Shown here piece by piece: positions 37,887 to 48,068 of a stretch of 64,000 nucleotides of DNA. The position numbers and the translations under genes were made by a program. The DNA comes from Desulfovibrionaceae bacterium. Lineage in GTDB: Bacteria > Desulfobacterota > Desulfovibrionia > Desulfovibrionales > Desulfovibrionaceae. The DNA lies in assembly GCA_029011315.1 (NCBI GenBank), contig JAQXLA010000007.1:1-64000 (forward strand), read 5' to 3'. Under the pieces are notes generated by a model. The model had not been told where the DNA came from. It saw only the letters and a list, made by a program, of their open reading frames with translations, and did no database searches. The first letter of the stretch is position 1. Each line of letters begins with the position of its first letter.

Positions 37887-39704
37887 ATGCCTGAATTCAA
37901 TGCCGTAAATCTCAAGCAGCTGCTGAAGCAGCAACGCTTTGCCTACAGCAAGCAGGGCACATTGCTTGCAGAGGTGCCAGCCCTGACAAAATACTTTGAC
38001 AGTGAAAACGAAGAGGAAAGCTCTCTGCAGAAAAACCTCAGTTACATTCATGAATTTTACGCGGCGGAACAGAACCTGCTGGTATCGATCAGGCAGCTGC
38101 GGAGCGCGACAACAGACATTGCCGCCCTGCTGAGTCATGCATCTCAAGCTTCGCCAGAGGAAAATCTTTCCGGCGAAGATTCCGATTTTGCCAATGCCAT
38201 TCAGAATGGCTCTGATATTGAGCAGCTGATTCTGGAGCAAATCAACATGCTGTACAAGATCCTGACGCAGCAGGAAGAAATCTGCCTGCCGTGCATTGAG
38301 GGAATGCCCGCCTCTCAATTTTCTGAAAACGAGGCCAAAGAAGCAATACTCAAATTGAATGAGCTTTATGAACAGGCGATGTATCATCATCGAAAAATCC
38401 GGATGTTTATGCTCAGAAATAGGCCTCATATGGAAACCATCCTGCGCAATTCTCATGACGCTGGGGAAAATGCCAATGTCCCGGAAACAGAACCTCTGTC
38501 GATGAGCCTGCCGAACGCTGATCCTCTGCGGGAAGAGATGCTTCAGGATGAAAAAGAAACTCAAAACGCATTCTCCTTTTCCCAAAACAGGCTCTTACGA
38601 ATAAAAGACTTTCTTGTTCAGCACAAATATCTCGCGCTTCTGCTCTCTCCGGCTCTGCTGGCCTTTCTGTATTTTCTGCTTTTTGCGTCCCCCATGTATA
38701 TTTCGCATGCGAGCTTTGCGATCCGCAATGCGGATTCCTCTTCCTCAGCTGGAAAGGAATTCGCCTCTCTTCTGCTCCCCGGGGGAGCCAGCAGCGCGTC
38801 CAATGATTCCTTTATTATTAATGATTACATACAAAGTCTGGATATCGCCAAGGACATCGCCCGGGAGCTGAATTTGATCGATCATTTCAGCAACCGCTCC
38901 CATGACATAATCTCCAGACTGTGGTCATCTCCCACGGATGACGACTGGCTGAAATACTGGCGCAGAGTCGTCATCACCGAGCACAATGTCGATACAGGCA
39001 TTATTTCCCTTGAAGTCCGGGCCTATTCTCCTGAAGTCGCCCAGAAAATGACACAGGCAATTCTGAAACGTGGAGAAAACCTCGTCAATGCGATGAATGA
39101 ACGTGCCCAGCGGGATGCTGTAGAGCTGGCACGGCAGGAAGTGACTAGAGCTGAAGAACGCATCCGCAATGTGCAGAATGCCATGCGCAACTTCCGCAAC
39201 ACGCACAATCTTCTTGATCCGAAAACAACGGCGGCCGGAGTTCAGACGCTCGTTTCCCGTCTGGAAACGGAGGCTGCCACGCTCCGTACGCAAATCATGG
39301 AAGCCAGAGCCTACATGCGCAAAGACGCGCCGCTTCTCAAGTCTCTGCATCAGCGTTTGGATGCTGTGGAAAAGCAGCTTGAAACGGAGATTCAGCGCGT
39401 TGCGGGACAGACTGCGCAGCAGAGCAATCTCAATGCGCTTGTCGCAGATTATGAAGATCTGACCATCGAAGCGGATTTTGCTCAAAAGCAGCTCATCTCC
39501 GCAATGAATTCGATGGAACAGGCTCGCATCCAACAGACGATGCAGTCACGGTATGTTGTCGCTTATCAGACGCCGACGCTTCCGGATGAATCGCTGTATC
39601 CCCGTCCTTTCCTGTTTACTGTCTACATTTTCCTGGGAACGCTGATCCTGGCGGGCATTGTTTCGCTGATCACGGTCTCCATCCGCGAACACATGGGATT
39701 CTAA
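37887..39704 (+). CDS. kpsE: Capsule export inner-membrane protein KpsE, with long N-terminal extension
   Basis: Polysaccharide co-polymerase of the OPX/PCP-3 type that links the ABC exporter to KpsD. The KpsE part starts near residue 240: TM1 (about 249-268), a periplasmic region with SFAIRNADSSSS and long coiled coils (AEERIRNVQNAMRNFRN onward), the PTLPDESLYPRPFLF motif, and TM2 (about 578-598). Family members are usually near 380 aa; here 605 aa because of a 240-residue hydrophilic cytoplasmic N-terminus rich in Glu and helices, not recognised. GGAG precedes the ATG. kpsD follows by 1 nt. Confidence 0.85.
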   Translation: MPEFNAVNLKQLLKQQRFAYSKQGTLLAEVPALTKYFDSENEEESSLQKNLSYIHEFYAAEQNLLVSIRQLRSATTDIAALLSHASQASPEENLSGEDSDFANAIQNGSDIEQLILEQINMLYKILTQQEEICLPCIEGMPASQFSENEAKEAILKLNELYEQAMYHHRKIRMFMLRNRPHMETILRNSHDAGENANVPETEPLSMSLPNADPLREEMLQDEKETQNAFSFSQNRLLRIKDFLVQHKYLALLLSPALLAFLYFLLFASPMYISHASFAIRNADSSSSAGKEFASLLLPGGASSASNDSFIINDYIQSLDIAKDIARELNLIDHFSNRSHDIISRLWSSPTDDDWLKYWRRVVITEHNVDTGIISLEVRAYSPEVAQKMTQAILKRGENLVNAMNERAQRDAVELARQEVTRAEERIRNVQNAMRNFRNTHNLLDPKTTAAGVQTLVSRLETEAATLRTQIMEARAYMRKDAPLLKSLHQRLDAVEKQLETEIQRVAGQTAQQSNLNALVADYEDLTIEADFAQKQLISAMNSMEQARIQQTMQSRYVVAYQTPTLPDESLYPRPFLFTVYIFLGTLILAGIVSLITVSIREHMGF

Positions 39705-39705
39705 T

Positions 39706-41493
39706 ATGAAAAAACACTGTCTTTCTCTTCTGGCATTGGTTTTCTGTGCTTTTCCGTCATTTGCGTCAGATACCATCTCCAACAGTGCGGCCACTTTTCA
39801 GCCGTCAGATCTTTCCTCAGGCATTCCTCTGCAGGGCAAGCTTTCCGACTCAGCCCAGCAGCAGATGATCCGGCCGCAGACAACCCCCGGAGGCTATGCC
39901 ATTCCGACTGTCCCGGTGCAGCAATATCAGGAACGCAGCATGCAGCCTTCGGTACTCAACGCTCCGCCGGCCTGGGCTCAAGACTCCTTCCTTGAAAAAT
40001 CAACGCATATGCTGGCTCCGTTCGGCGCCAATCTGTTCCAGGGCAATTTTTCAGGAACCTACAGCGACGGCATGGACGGAAGCTATACCATTATGCCGGG
40101 AGATCGCATCGTTGTCAGAATCTGGGGTGCAAAAGTGTTCAATGATGTGCTTCCAGTCGATCAGCAAGGCAATATTTTTCTTCCTGAAGTCGGACCGGTT
40201 CATGTGGCTGGAGTCTCGCAGTCTGCGCTTCAGAGGACAGTCAGTGCAAAACTGGCCTCGGTCTTTACCAGCAACGTCAATATCTATGTGAACTTACAAA
40301 GCTCTCAGCCCGTTGCGGTCTATGTTGCCGGATTTGTCAATCGTCCAGGACGATATGCCGGGAGTTCCGCTGATTCCGTCATGTCCTTTCTGGACAGAGC
40401 CGGAGGCATTACCCCCAACAGGGGCACGTTTCGGACAATTCTTGTCAAGCGAGGGAAAAAAACGATTGAATCTCTCGATTTGTATGATTTTGCCCTGAAA
40501 GGCGAAATTCCTGATATTCGCCTCAAAAGCGGAGATGTAATTCTGGTCGGCGAACGGGGCATCAGCGTCTCGGCCTACGGTCTGATTCGGCAGGAAGCAC
40601 GATATGAATTTACCGGCAGCAGGCCTACAGGAAGCCAGCTGATTCGTTATGCCAAACCGCTGGCAGGCGTCACACATGTCAGTGTCTCCGGCGTGCGGCA
40701 GGGACTCCCCTTCCACAACTATATGCCGCTGTCCGAACTGCAGTCATTGAGGCTTGCTGACGGAGATGCCGTAGAATTTGTCGCAGACATTCGAGGCAAA
40801 ACCATTTTGGCATCTGTCTCCGGTGCTATCCGTGGAGAATCCAGATTCCCTGTCAAAAGCAGCACCACTTTGCGGGATATTCTTTCGTATATTGAAGTCG
40901 ATCCCGTCCTCGCATCCGTCAAATCCGTCTATGTGCGCCGTCAAAGCGTAGCTCAGCAGCAGAAAGCCATTTTGCAGGATGCCCTGAGACGCTTGGAACA
41001 ATCGACGCTGACAGCGACTTCCGCAACTTCTGAAGAAGCGGAAATCCGAATCAAGGAAGCTCAGCTGGTGCAAAATTTTGTACAGAGAGCCGCGGCTCTG
41101 ACACCTGACGGCATCGTTGTTGTCTCCCGCAATGGCCGAATCGGTGATCTTGTCCTGGAAGACGGAGATGAAATCGTCATTCCCCAATACAGCGATGTGA
41201 TCCAGATTTCCGGCGAAGTCATCATGCCCAAAGCGATTGCCTATGATCCGGCCATGAAATTTGAAGACTATATCACCGGAGCCGGAGGGTTCACCCCAAA
41301 AGCAGACACATCTTCTGTTCTGGTTGCAAGGCTGAACGGTGAAATCGGTCTGGTTCGTGAACTGGGCATCAGCCGGGGAGACAGGATTCTGGTGCTGCCC
41401 AGAGTGGAAAGCAAAAATCTTGCTCTTGCCAAGGGTCTTTCTCAAATTCTCTACCAGATTGCCATTGCCGCAAAGGTGGCTATAGGGCTGTAA
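39706..41493 (+). CDS. kpsD: Capsule export outer-membrane/periplasmic protein KpsD
   Basis: Channel partner that takes the polysaccharide across periplasm and outer membrane. 595 aa with a signal peptide ([17 protein letters not shown]), the Poly_export domain near residues 125-205 ([35 protein letters not shown]), and several SLBB domains ([45 protein letters not shown]). No lipobox, like E. coli KpsD and unlike Wza. It follows kpsE by 1 nt; kdsA starts 11 nt later. Confidence 0.9.
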   Translation: MKKHCLSLLALVFCAFPSFASDTISNSAATFQPSDLSSGIPLQGKLSDSAQQQMIRPQTTPGGYAIPTVPVQQYQERSMQPSVLNAPPAWAQDSFLEKSTHMLAPFGANLFQGNFSGTYSDGMDGSYTIMPGDRIVVRIWGAKVFNDVLPVDQQGNIFLPEVGPVHVAGVSQSALQRTVSAKLASVFTSNVNIYVNLQSSQPVAVYVAGFVNRPGRYAGSSADSVMSFLDRAGGITPNRGTFRTILVKRGKKTIESLDLYDFALKGEIPDIRLKSGDVILVGERGISVSAYGLIRQEARYEFTGSRPTGSQLIRYAKPLAGVTHVSVSGVRQGLPFHNYMPLSELQSLRLADGDAVEFVADIRGKTILASVSGAIRGESRFPVKSSTTLRDILSYIEVDPVLASVKSVYVRRQSVAQQQKAILQDALRRLEQSTLTATSATSEEAEIRIKEAQLVQNFVQRAAALTPDGIVVVSRNGRIGDLVLEDGDEIVIPQYSDVIQISGEVIMPKAIAYDPAMKFEDYITGAGGFTPKADTSSVLVARLNGEIGLVRELGISRGDRILVLPRVESKNLALAKGLSQILYQIAIAAKVAIGL

Positions 41494-41504
41494 GGAGATC
41501 CGGA

Positions 41505-42332
41505 GTGTTTCATTTCTCTTTTAAAGAGCAGGATCTGTTTGCCGTAGGCAATGCATGTCCCCTCTTTTTCATTGCCGGTCCATGCGCGATTGAAAGCCGA
41601 TCGCACGCCATGGAAGTTTCATCTGCTCTGAAGGAAATTTTTGCCGACGCAGATATCCCGTTCATCTACAAATCAAGCTTTGACAAGGCGAACCGTTCCT
41701 CAGGAACAGGCTTCAGAGGTCCTGGCATCAAAGATGGCCTGGAGATTCTTGCCGAAGTCCGCGAAAGTCGCCAAATTCCTGTTTTGACAGATATTCATAC
41801 GGCAGATCAGGCAGCTCCAGCAGCTCAGGCCGTAGACTATCTTCAGACTCCCGCCTTCCTGTGCCGCCAGACGGATCTGATCCAGGCTGCCGCCGCAGCA
41901 GGCAAACCCGTCAATATTAAAAAAGGTCAGTTTCTGGCTCCCTGGGAAATGGAAAATGTGCTGAAAAAGGCACTGGCAACCGGAAATGACAAGATTTCCC
42001 TTTGTGAGCGGGGCACAAGTTTTGGCTATGGCAACCTTGTCGTCGATATGCGCGGGCTTGAAATTATGAAGCGTTTCGCTCCGGTGATCTTTGACGCCAC
42101 GCACAGCGTGCAGCTTCCGGGATCCCGAGGATCATGCAGCGGCGGACAGAGAGAATTCGTTGCGGCTCTTGCCCGTGCAGCCTCCGCGATAGGTGTCGCC
42201 GGAATTTTTATGGAAGTGCATCCTGACCCGGATAAAGCGCCTTGCGACGGGCCCAATATGCTGGCAATACGAGATCTCCCGAATTTGCTCAGGCAGCTGA
42301 AGAAAATTGACCGCATCGCCAAAACATTATGA
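41505..42332 (+). CDS. kdsA: 3-deoxy-8-phosphooctulonate synthase
   Basis: Condenses arabinose 5-phosphate with PEP to Kdo-8-phosphate. The 275-aa barrel shows [11 protein letters not shown], the [11 protein letters not shown] loop, [48 protein letters not shown] and [11 protein letters not shown]. The Cys in GPCAIES occupies the position of the metal-ligand Cys of class II enzymes (Asn in E. coli), so the enzyme should be metal-dependent. GTG start with AAGGAG upstream. Member of the capsule operon, supplying Kdo for the linker. Confidence 0.93.
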   Translation: MFHFSFKEQDLFAVGNACPLFFIAGPCAIESRSHAMEVSSALKEIFADADIPFIYKSSFDKANRSSGTGFRGPGIKDGLEILAEVRESRQIPVLTDIHTADQAAPAAQAVDYLQTPAFLCRQTDLIQAAAAAGKPVNIKKGQFLAPWEMENVLKKALATGNDKISLCERGTSFGYGNLVVDMRGLEIMKRFAPVIFDATHSVQLPGSRGSCSGGQREFVAALARAASAIGVAGIFMEVHPDPDKAPCDGPNMLAIRDLPNLLRQLKKIDRIAKTL

Positions 42333-42344
42333 GGATCCTGTGTC

Positions 42345-43079
42345 ATGAGCATCATTGCCGTTATTCCTTCCCGATACGCATCAACGCGTCTTCCGGGCAA
42401 ACCGCTGGCTGATATCTGCGGAAAGCCGATGATTCAACGCGTGTACGAACGTGTTCTGCAGTCGGAAGCCTTTGATCGTGTTCTGATTGCAACTGATGAC
42501 CAACGCATCTTCCATGCTGCGTCCCTATTCGGAGCCGAATGCTGCATGACCGATCCCCGATGTCCATCGGGATCGGATCGGCTTCTGGAAGTGGCTTCAG
42601 CACATCATGCTGATATTTACGTCAATATTCAGGGTGATGAACCGCTGATCAACCCGGATGCACTGAGGCAGCTTGCCGAGATGATGTTGGCAGATCCTGC
42701 GGTTTCCGTCGGAACGCTCTGCTGTGCCATTTCCGCAGAACAGGCGCAGAATCCCAATCTCGTCAAAGTCGTGATGGATCATACGGGCAATGCGCTGTAT
42801 TTCAGCCGAAGCCCGATTCCCTATCCTCGCTCAGGCGGAATACCTCCTCACTATTTCGGACATATCGGCGTTTATGCCTACAGACGGGATTTTTTGATGG
42901 GATTCAGCGCACTGCCGTACTCGCCACTGGAGCATACGGAAAAACTGGAACAGCTCCGCATTCTCCAGGCCGGCACGGCGATACGGGTTCTTGCCGTTGA
43001 TCCAATGGGACCCGGCGTGGATACGCCTGAAGATCTCGAACAGGTCAGAAAAATATTCAGGGAGACGATCGGCGCATGA
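42345..43079 (+). CDS. kdsB: 3-deoxy-manno-octulosonate cytidylyltransferase (copy 2)
   Basis: Second CMP-Kdo synthetase, 244 aa like the copy at 32.8 kb and collinear with it: VIPSRYASTRLPGKPLADI, CPSGSDRLLEVA, VNIQGDEPLI, LYFSRSPIPYPRSGG, YAYRRDFLM, LEQLRILQAG. Its place in the kps operon between kdsA and kdsD makes it the equivalent of KpsU, the capsule-specific isoenzyme. It overlaps kdsD by 4 nt (ATGA). Confidence 0.93.
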   Translation: MSIIAVIPSRYASTRLPGKPLADICGKPMIQRVYERVLQSEAFDRVLIATDDQRIFHAASLFGAECCMTDPRCPSGSDRLLEVASAHHADIYVNIQGDEPLINPDALRQLAEMMLADPAVSVGTLCCAISAEQAQNPNLVKVVMDHTGNALYFSRSPIPYPRSGGIPPHYFGHIGVYAYRRDFLMGFSALPYSPLEHTEKLEQLRILQAGTAIRVLAVDPMGPGVDTPEDLEQVRKIFRETIGA

Positions 43080-44026
43080 CTGTTCTCGAAGAAGCCCGTC
43101 AGGTTCTCCGTGATGAAGCTGCGGCCCTGGAACGTACGGCGGCTTCCCTGGATGACCATTTTGCTCAGATTATTGACTGTCTGATTCACATCAGAGGACG
43201 CATTGCCGTAACAGGCATGGGCAAAAGCGGCCATGTCGCCCGCAAAATCGCCGCGACTCTGGCTTCAACCGGCTCTCCTGCCTATTTCATTCATCCCGCT
43301 GAAGCGAGCCATGGGGATCTCGGGATGATGACGACTCAGGATGCCGTCATTGCCATTTCCAATTCCGGAGATACTGCGGAGCTGCGGGATATCATTCTAT
43401 ACGCATCGCTGCACAATATGCCGATCATCGCCATAACCCGTCATGCCGACAGCTTTTTGGGCCGGCACTGCTCGTACCTTCTCCTTCAGCCTGATCTCCG
43501 TGAAGCCTGTCCTCTGGATTGCGCCCCGACAACGAGCACAACCGTTCAACTGGCACTCGGCGACGCCATTGCCCTTTGCCTCCTTTCCGCCAGAGGATTC
43601 AGCCAGGAGGACTTTCACCGCTATCACCCTGGAGGAGCACTGGGACTGCGCCTTCTCCATGTGCGGGAAATTATGCTGACAGGCGATGCCATGCCTCTGG
43701 TGTCAAGCGGAACTTCCCTGCTGGACGCGCTGCTTGTCATGACCAATAAAGGACTGGGCTGTCTCGGCATTACCGATGTATCAGGACGTTTAATTGGCAT
43801 CATTACAGACGGAGATATTCGCAGGCACTGCATAAAGGGCATGCTTTCCGTTTCTGTTGACTCGGTAATGACCAGAAATCCGATCTGCATTCATCCCGAT
43901 GCGCTCAAGGAAGAAGTCATCGCCCTGTTCAAGGCTAAAAAAATTTCCATGATTTTCGCCGTAGAACATGATATGCCTGTCGGCATTGTTACTGTGCATA
44001 CGCTTTCCCAGCAGAACGCTTTCTGA
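43076..44026 (+). CDS. kdsD: Arabinose-5-phosphate isomerase
   Basis: Converts ribulose 5-phosphate to arabinose 5-phosphate, first step toward Kdo. The 316-aa protein has an SIS domain (TGMGKSGHVARKIAATLASTG, AEASHGDLGMMT, ISNSGDTAELRD) and two CBS domains at the C-terminus (REIMLTGDAMPLVSSGTS and VDSVMTRNPICIHPD). In this operon it corresponds to KpsF. With kdsA and the second kdsB it gives the capsule locus its own complete route to CMP-Kdo, apart from the KdsC phosphatase, which is not in the window. Confidence 0.92.
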   Translation: MTVLEEARQVLRDEAAALERTAASLDDHFAQIIDCLIHIRGRIAVTGMGKSGHVARKIAATLASTGSPAYFIHPAEASHGDLGMMTTQDAVIAISNSGDTAELRDIILYASLHNMPIIAITRHADSFLGRHCSYLLLQPDLREACPLDCAPTTSTTVQLALGDAIALCLLSARGFSQEDFHRYHPGGALGLRLLHVREIMLTGDAMPLVSSGTSLLDALLVMTNKGLGCLGITDVSGRLIGIITDGDIRRHCIKGMLSVSVDSVMTRNPICIHPDALKEEVIALFKAKKISMIFAVEHDMPVGIVTVHTLSQQNAF

Positions 44027-44070
44027 GCACAGCTTCTCTTTCACTTTTTACCCCTTTCATGGAGTATGCC

Positions 44071-45363
44071 ATGCCTTCTCAGCATTTCGGTAACGTTGAT
44101 GCGGAAACAAAAGACGCACTGCGGGCTGCATCAAAACAAAATCATTTTCGCACGGTGCTGTTCTGGTTTGCGGCCATGTTTATTGGCGGCATTCTCGGAT
44201 ATATGCAGATCGCACAGGTAAACAGCCTTTTTGGCTTTATTTCTTCGGTTTTCACGCGCCTTTTTCAATTCATCGCCGTTCCGATCATTGCCCTGGCAGT
44301 TATCACGACTCTTGCTACTCTCGGCGCCAGACAGGAAACCCGACGCATATTCTGCCATGCCGTTTTCTATACAATCAGCACGACACTGGCGGCTTCTTTG
44401 GTTGCGCTGCTCCTTTTCATCTGGATCTCTCCGGAAAATCTTCCGACTTCCATTGCTGCGGCAGGCTCCCAGTCCATACCTGAAAATCTTGGCAATCTTT
44501 CCTATGCCGATCATTTCCTTTCTGTCATTCCAAACAACCTGCTGAAGCCCTTTGTCAGTGGCAATGTGCTTTCAGTCCTGCTGATCGCCGTTGCCTTTGG
44601 TCTGGGACTGGCCTTTATGCCCCGAACTGAAAACAGAGAGATGCTGCTGAAGGGGATTTTCGGACTGCAGGAGCTGCTTTTTGTGCTGATTCGCGCTCTG
44701 CTTGCCGTTTTGCCGATCGGAATCATGGCCTTCACCGGGCAGCTGGCTTCAGAACTGGAAGCGGGCATTATCGTCGGATCCTTAGGTCAATACGTATCCG
44801 TGGTTCTCGGCGGCAACCTGATTCAGTTCTTCATCGTTATTCCCCTGTTCCTGATCCTGAGAGGACTGAAACCGTCCCGCATCTTCCGCGGCATGTTCCC
44901 GGCTCTGGCTGTAGCACTCTTCTCCAAAAGCTCTGCCGGAACCTTGCCTGTCACCATGGCCTCCGCAGAAAAGAATCTTCACCTCGATCCCCGCGTTACA
45001 CGCTTTGTTCTGCCCATTTGCACTACAATTAACATGAACGGATGCGCAGCATTCATTCTTGTCACGTCTCTGTTCCTGATGCGTAATGCCGGCATCGATC
45101 TTTCCTGCGGCTCCATGCTGGTCTGGGTGCTGATTTCCGTCCTGGCAGCTGTCGGCAATGCCGGCGTTCCCATGGGATGCTATTTTCTGACGATCTCTCT
45201 TATGGCTTCCATGCAGGTTCCTGTCGAAATCATGGGGGTGATTCTGCCGGTCTATGCCGTGATTGACATGGTAGAAACCTGCGTGAACGTCTGGTCTGAT
45301 TCGGCGGTCGCCTCAATGACTGATCATGATCTTCAGGGCAAACTTCCCGATCAGACAGCATAA
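44071..45363 (+). CDS. DAACS-family sodium:amino acid/dicarboxylate symporter
   Basis: Secondary transporter of the dicarboxylate/amino acid:cation symporter family, about 430 aa and eight membrane helices plus re-entrant hairpins. HP1 contains SKSSAGTLPVTM, TM7 has the NMNGCA form of the NMDGT motif, HP2 follows. In TM8 the sequence is DMVETCVNVWSDSA: the arginine that binds acidic side chains in GltPh (DxxRTxxNVxGD) is Glu here, as I recall for SstT serine/threonine carriers, so a neutral substrate is likelier than a dicarboxylate. The start is the ATG at 44071, with GGAG 6 nt upstream; the track uses an ATG that contains this site. Confidence 0.8.
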   Translation: MPSQHFGNVDAETKDALRAASKQNHFRTVLFWFAAMFIGGILGYMQIAQVNSLFGFISSVFTRLFQFIAVPIIALAVITTLATLGARQETRRIFCHAVFYTISTTLAASLVALLLFIWISPENLPTSIAAAGSQSIPENLGNLSYADHFLSVIPNNLLKPFVSGNVLSVLLIAVAFGLGLAFMPRTENREMLLKGIFGLQELLFVLIRALLAVLPIGIMAFTGQLASELEAGIIVGSLGQYVSVVLGGNLIQFFIVIPLFLILRGLKPSRIFRGMFPALAVALFSKSSAGTLPVTMASAEKNLHLDPRVTRFVLPICTTINMNGCAAFILVTSLFLMRNAGIDLSCGSMLVWVLISVLAAVGNAGVPMGCYFLTISLMASMQVPVEIMGVILPVYAVIDMVETCVNVWSDSAVASMTDHDLQGKLPDQTA

Positions 45364-45423
45364 CACAAGCGACCAGAGGACTTCAGAAAAAAATCCGCCG
45401 CAAACTCAAAAGCAAGGCATAAA

Positions 45424-45459
45424 AAAACCGTCTTCTCCCTGAAGGCGGTTTTTTTTCTA
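45424..45459 (+). terminator. Rho-independent terminator after the symporter
   Basis: AAAACCGTCTTC / GAAGGCGGTTTT stem (one G-T pair) with a 5-nt loop and T-tract. A-tract on the other side lets it also end minus-strand transcripts from the hsd remnants. Confidence 0.88.
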
Positions 45460-45487
45460 TTCAGAATTTTCTTATCAAAGCCCATAC

Positions 45488-46169
45488 TCATGCCACCTTC
45501 CTCTTTCCTGTCACGACCTCGTAGATGAGCGACTTCTTGTAGCTTTCAAGGTCGGAGATGAGGGCTTCTTTCTCGCGGATGAGCTGGTCGATTTCACTGC
45601 ACTGCAAGTTAAGATAAGTAACAATTCTCTGCTGTTCTTCCGCTGAAGGCCACGGAATTTTTACACTGCCAATCTGCTCGAAGTTTAGACCTGCACGATT
45701 GCCACCAGTTTGGAATTTTTCAACGACAACAGGCCCACACGCAGAATTCCAAAAATATCGCAAATACACAGGAAGAATTTTTTCTTTTATCGTGCGAATA
45801 ATACAAACATGCTGATTCACATTAGCTCGTTCCCTTTTATCAAAAAGACAACATCTACCAATAGAACCACCACCTGTTATATTTAGCAATACATCCTTAT
45901 ACTGCACCCTTGTTTTTCATGTCTTCATCAATTTCTTCCGAAATAAATGAAACGTCATCAAGAACAAGGCCAGTGTTATACACGTTCTGACTGCGAAGAA
46001 ACATAATACCTTCGCTTGAATACACTTCAGCCCCGCCTGAAGGAGTTTTCCCACTTCCTATTTTAGAAGTAGCGTGCTTCAGGGCTATAGTATTCCAATG
46101 TCTCGGCATCATCCCAATCCACTCCACGCCGCTGTCCTTCATCTCGGCATAGCGCATCACTTCAGCCAT
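45488..46169 (-). pseudogene. hsdS: Type I restriction specificity subunit, frameshifted
   Basis: DNA target-recognition subunit of a type I system, broken into two reading frames. The first frame (from the ATG at 46169) gives MAEVMRYAEMKDSGVEWIG, MPRHWNTIALK and the IGSGKTPSGG motif and stops after EEIDEDMKNK; the second (from about 45907) continues VQYKDVLLNITGGGSIGRCC and ends with a coiled coil (IDQLIREKEALISDLESYKKS). One extra base, or two missing, near 45908-45912 separates them. Rejoined, only about 226 aa: one target-recognition domain rather than two. hsdM stops 1 nt before it. Confidence 0.8.
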
Positions 46170-46170
46170 G

Positions 46171-47954
46171 TCAGTCCTCCGCCTTGCCGAACAGCTTATG
46201 CAGTTTTTCCATGAAAACGCGTTCATGATCTTCGATACGCCGGGCAATGTCTGCCGCAGGTTCTATGGCCTTGTATTCATAAAAGGTACGGGTAAAGGGG
46301 ATTTCATAGCCCACTTTTGTTTTGCTGCGGTCTATCCATGCTTCGGGGTTATAAGGCAGAACTTCGCGGGCAAAATAGGCATCGATCTCTTCTGCAAGCG
46401 GCACATTCTCCGTGTCGCGCCTTGATGTGTCGGCCACCGGTTTCCCACGCTTGAGAACTTTGCTGCCGTCTTCATTGAGCAGGGGACTTTCCACCACGAT
46501 CTTGCGGTAGCCGAAGGAATCGCCTTCCAGCACCTTGCTTTTGCACACAATGCTTCTGCCGCTCTCGGTCACAGCCTCATAATCCTTGTCCACAAACTCG
46601 CCGCAGGCCTTCACGATGAGGTCGCGGCAGGCTTCGGAAATGTCCACGCGCTTGTTGCCAATAGCCTTGCGGCGCGGCTCGAAGCACTTGCTAGCATCTA
46701 CCAGCTGAACTTTGCCGGTACGCTGGCTGTCTTTATTCTTGGTAATGATCCAGACGTAGGTGGCGATGCCCGTGTTGTAAAAGCTGTCATTAGGGAGCTG
46801 AACAATACTTTCAAGCCAGTCGTTCTCAATAAGATAGCGGCGTATTTCAGACTGGCCGGATGCGGCATCTCCCGTAAACAGAGACGATCCGTTCTGAATG
46901 ATGGCCATGCGGCCTTCCGGGCGAAGCTTGGCAAGACCGTTGGGCAGGAAGAGCATCTGGCCATCTCTTTTGCTGGGCAGTCCGGGGCCGAAATGCCCGG
47001 ATTCGCCACGGCGATGTTCAGCCTCCACCATGGGGGACTCACGCTTCCAGTCAATGCCGAACGGCGGGTTGGAAATGCAGTAGTCGAACTGGTATCCCTC
47101 AAACTTGTCGTCGTCGAGAGTGTTGCCGAACTGCATGTTGTCGGGGTCTCCGCCACGGATGAGCATATCCGCCTTGGCAATGCCGAAGGTGAAGGGGTTG
47201 ATCTCCTGGCCGAAACAGGTCACGTCGGCATGAGCATCAAGCTGGGTGAGGCGTTCCTCCATGCAGGTGAGCATCTGGCTTGTACCCATGGCCATATCGT
47301 ATACGGTTTTTGTGATGCCTTCGGAACCAAAGGCGTTTTTGTCGCCTGATACCAGCAGGTCGCACATCAGGTAGATGATGTCGCGGCTGGTGAAGTGTGC
47401 CCCGGCTTCCTCGTTGTAGCTTTCAGAAAAACGTTGGACGAGGTTTTCAAAGATATAGCCCATATCTACGGCGCTGATTTTCTCCACGCTCATGTCGGCC
47501 TTTTCAGAGCAGAAATCCACGATAACCTGATACAGGCAGCCCGCTTCAACCATGCGATCGACCTGCGAGGAGAACTGCATACGGGTAAGGATGTCCTGAA
47601 CGTTGTCGGAAAAGCCGCTGAGATAGGCTCGGAAGTTGTCTGCGATATTCTGAGAGTCTGCCTTCAGCGTTTCAAAGGTAAAAGGACTGGTGTTGTAGAA
47701 CTGTAGCCGGACGCCTTGCGAAGAAAGGCATCCTTCACGGCAAGATGCCTGATGCTTTCCAGCTTTTCCAGCACTGCGGAATGCGTGGGAAGAAGGCAGT
47801 CATGGAAACGCTTGATGACGACCATCGGCAGGATGACCAGCCCGTATTCGTGCGGCTTGAACGCGCCAAAGAGCGAGTTGGCTACGTTCCAGATAAGGGC
47901 TGCCTTATCCTGAATATTTTTGCTGACAGACGAAATCCTTTCACTGCTGGTCAT
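46171..47954 (-). pseudogene. hsdM: Type I DNA methyltransferase subunit, frameshifted
   Basis: N6-adenine methylase subunit of a type I system. The N-terminal frame (47664-47954, MTSSERISSVSKNIQDKAALIW...) shifts near 47708, where KASG should continue into LQFYNTSPFTFETLK; the rest is open to 46171. The intact gene would be about 594 aa. Visible: HFTSRDIIYLMCDLL, a variant SAM-binding motif I (DMAMGTSQML), the catalytic CISNPPFGIDW and LPNDSFYNTGIATYVWIITK. Loss of one base accounts for the shift; sequencing error or real inactivation cannot be told apart. No hsdR is present. Confidence 0.85.
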
Positions 47955-48009
47955 GGCTTCTCCCTTCTTTTGCAGACTATCTTATGCTGGAATAGACAGA
48001 ATAATGAAT

Positions 48010-48054
48010 AAAAAAATAAGTCCGTTCAGACACTTACGGACTAAAACGGACTTA
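48010..48054 (-). terminator. Terminator between hsdM and the recombinase cassette
   Basis: TAAGTCCGTT (48017-48026) pairs perfectly with AACGGACTTA (48045-48054); on the minus strand the stem is followed by T6. An internal TTACGGACT offers an alternative fold. It lies directly downstream of the partial tRNA-Ser copy, so it may be the tRNA gene's former terminator, displaced by the insertion. Confidence 0.65.
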
Positions 48055-48068
48055 CTTGGATTCTAGTA

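Noticed and set aside
48017-48054. ACGGACTTA repeats as integrase arm-type sites
   Set aside because: The copies pair as a stem followed by a T-tract on the minus strand, so a terminator explains them better.
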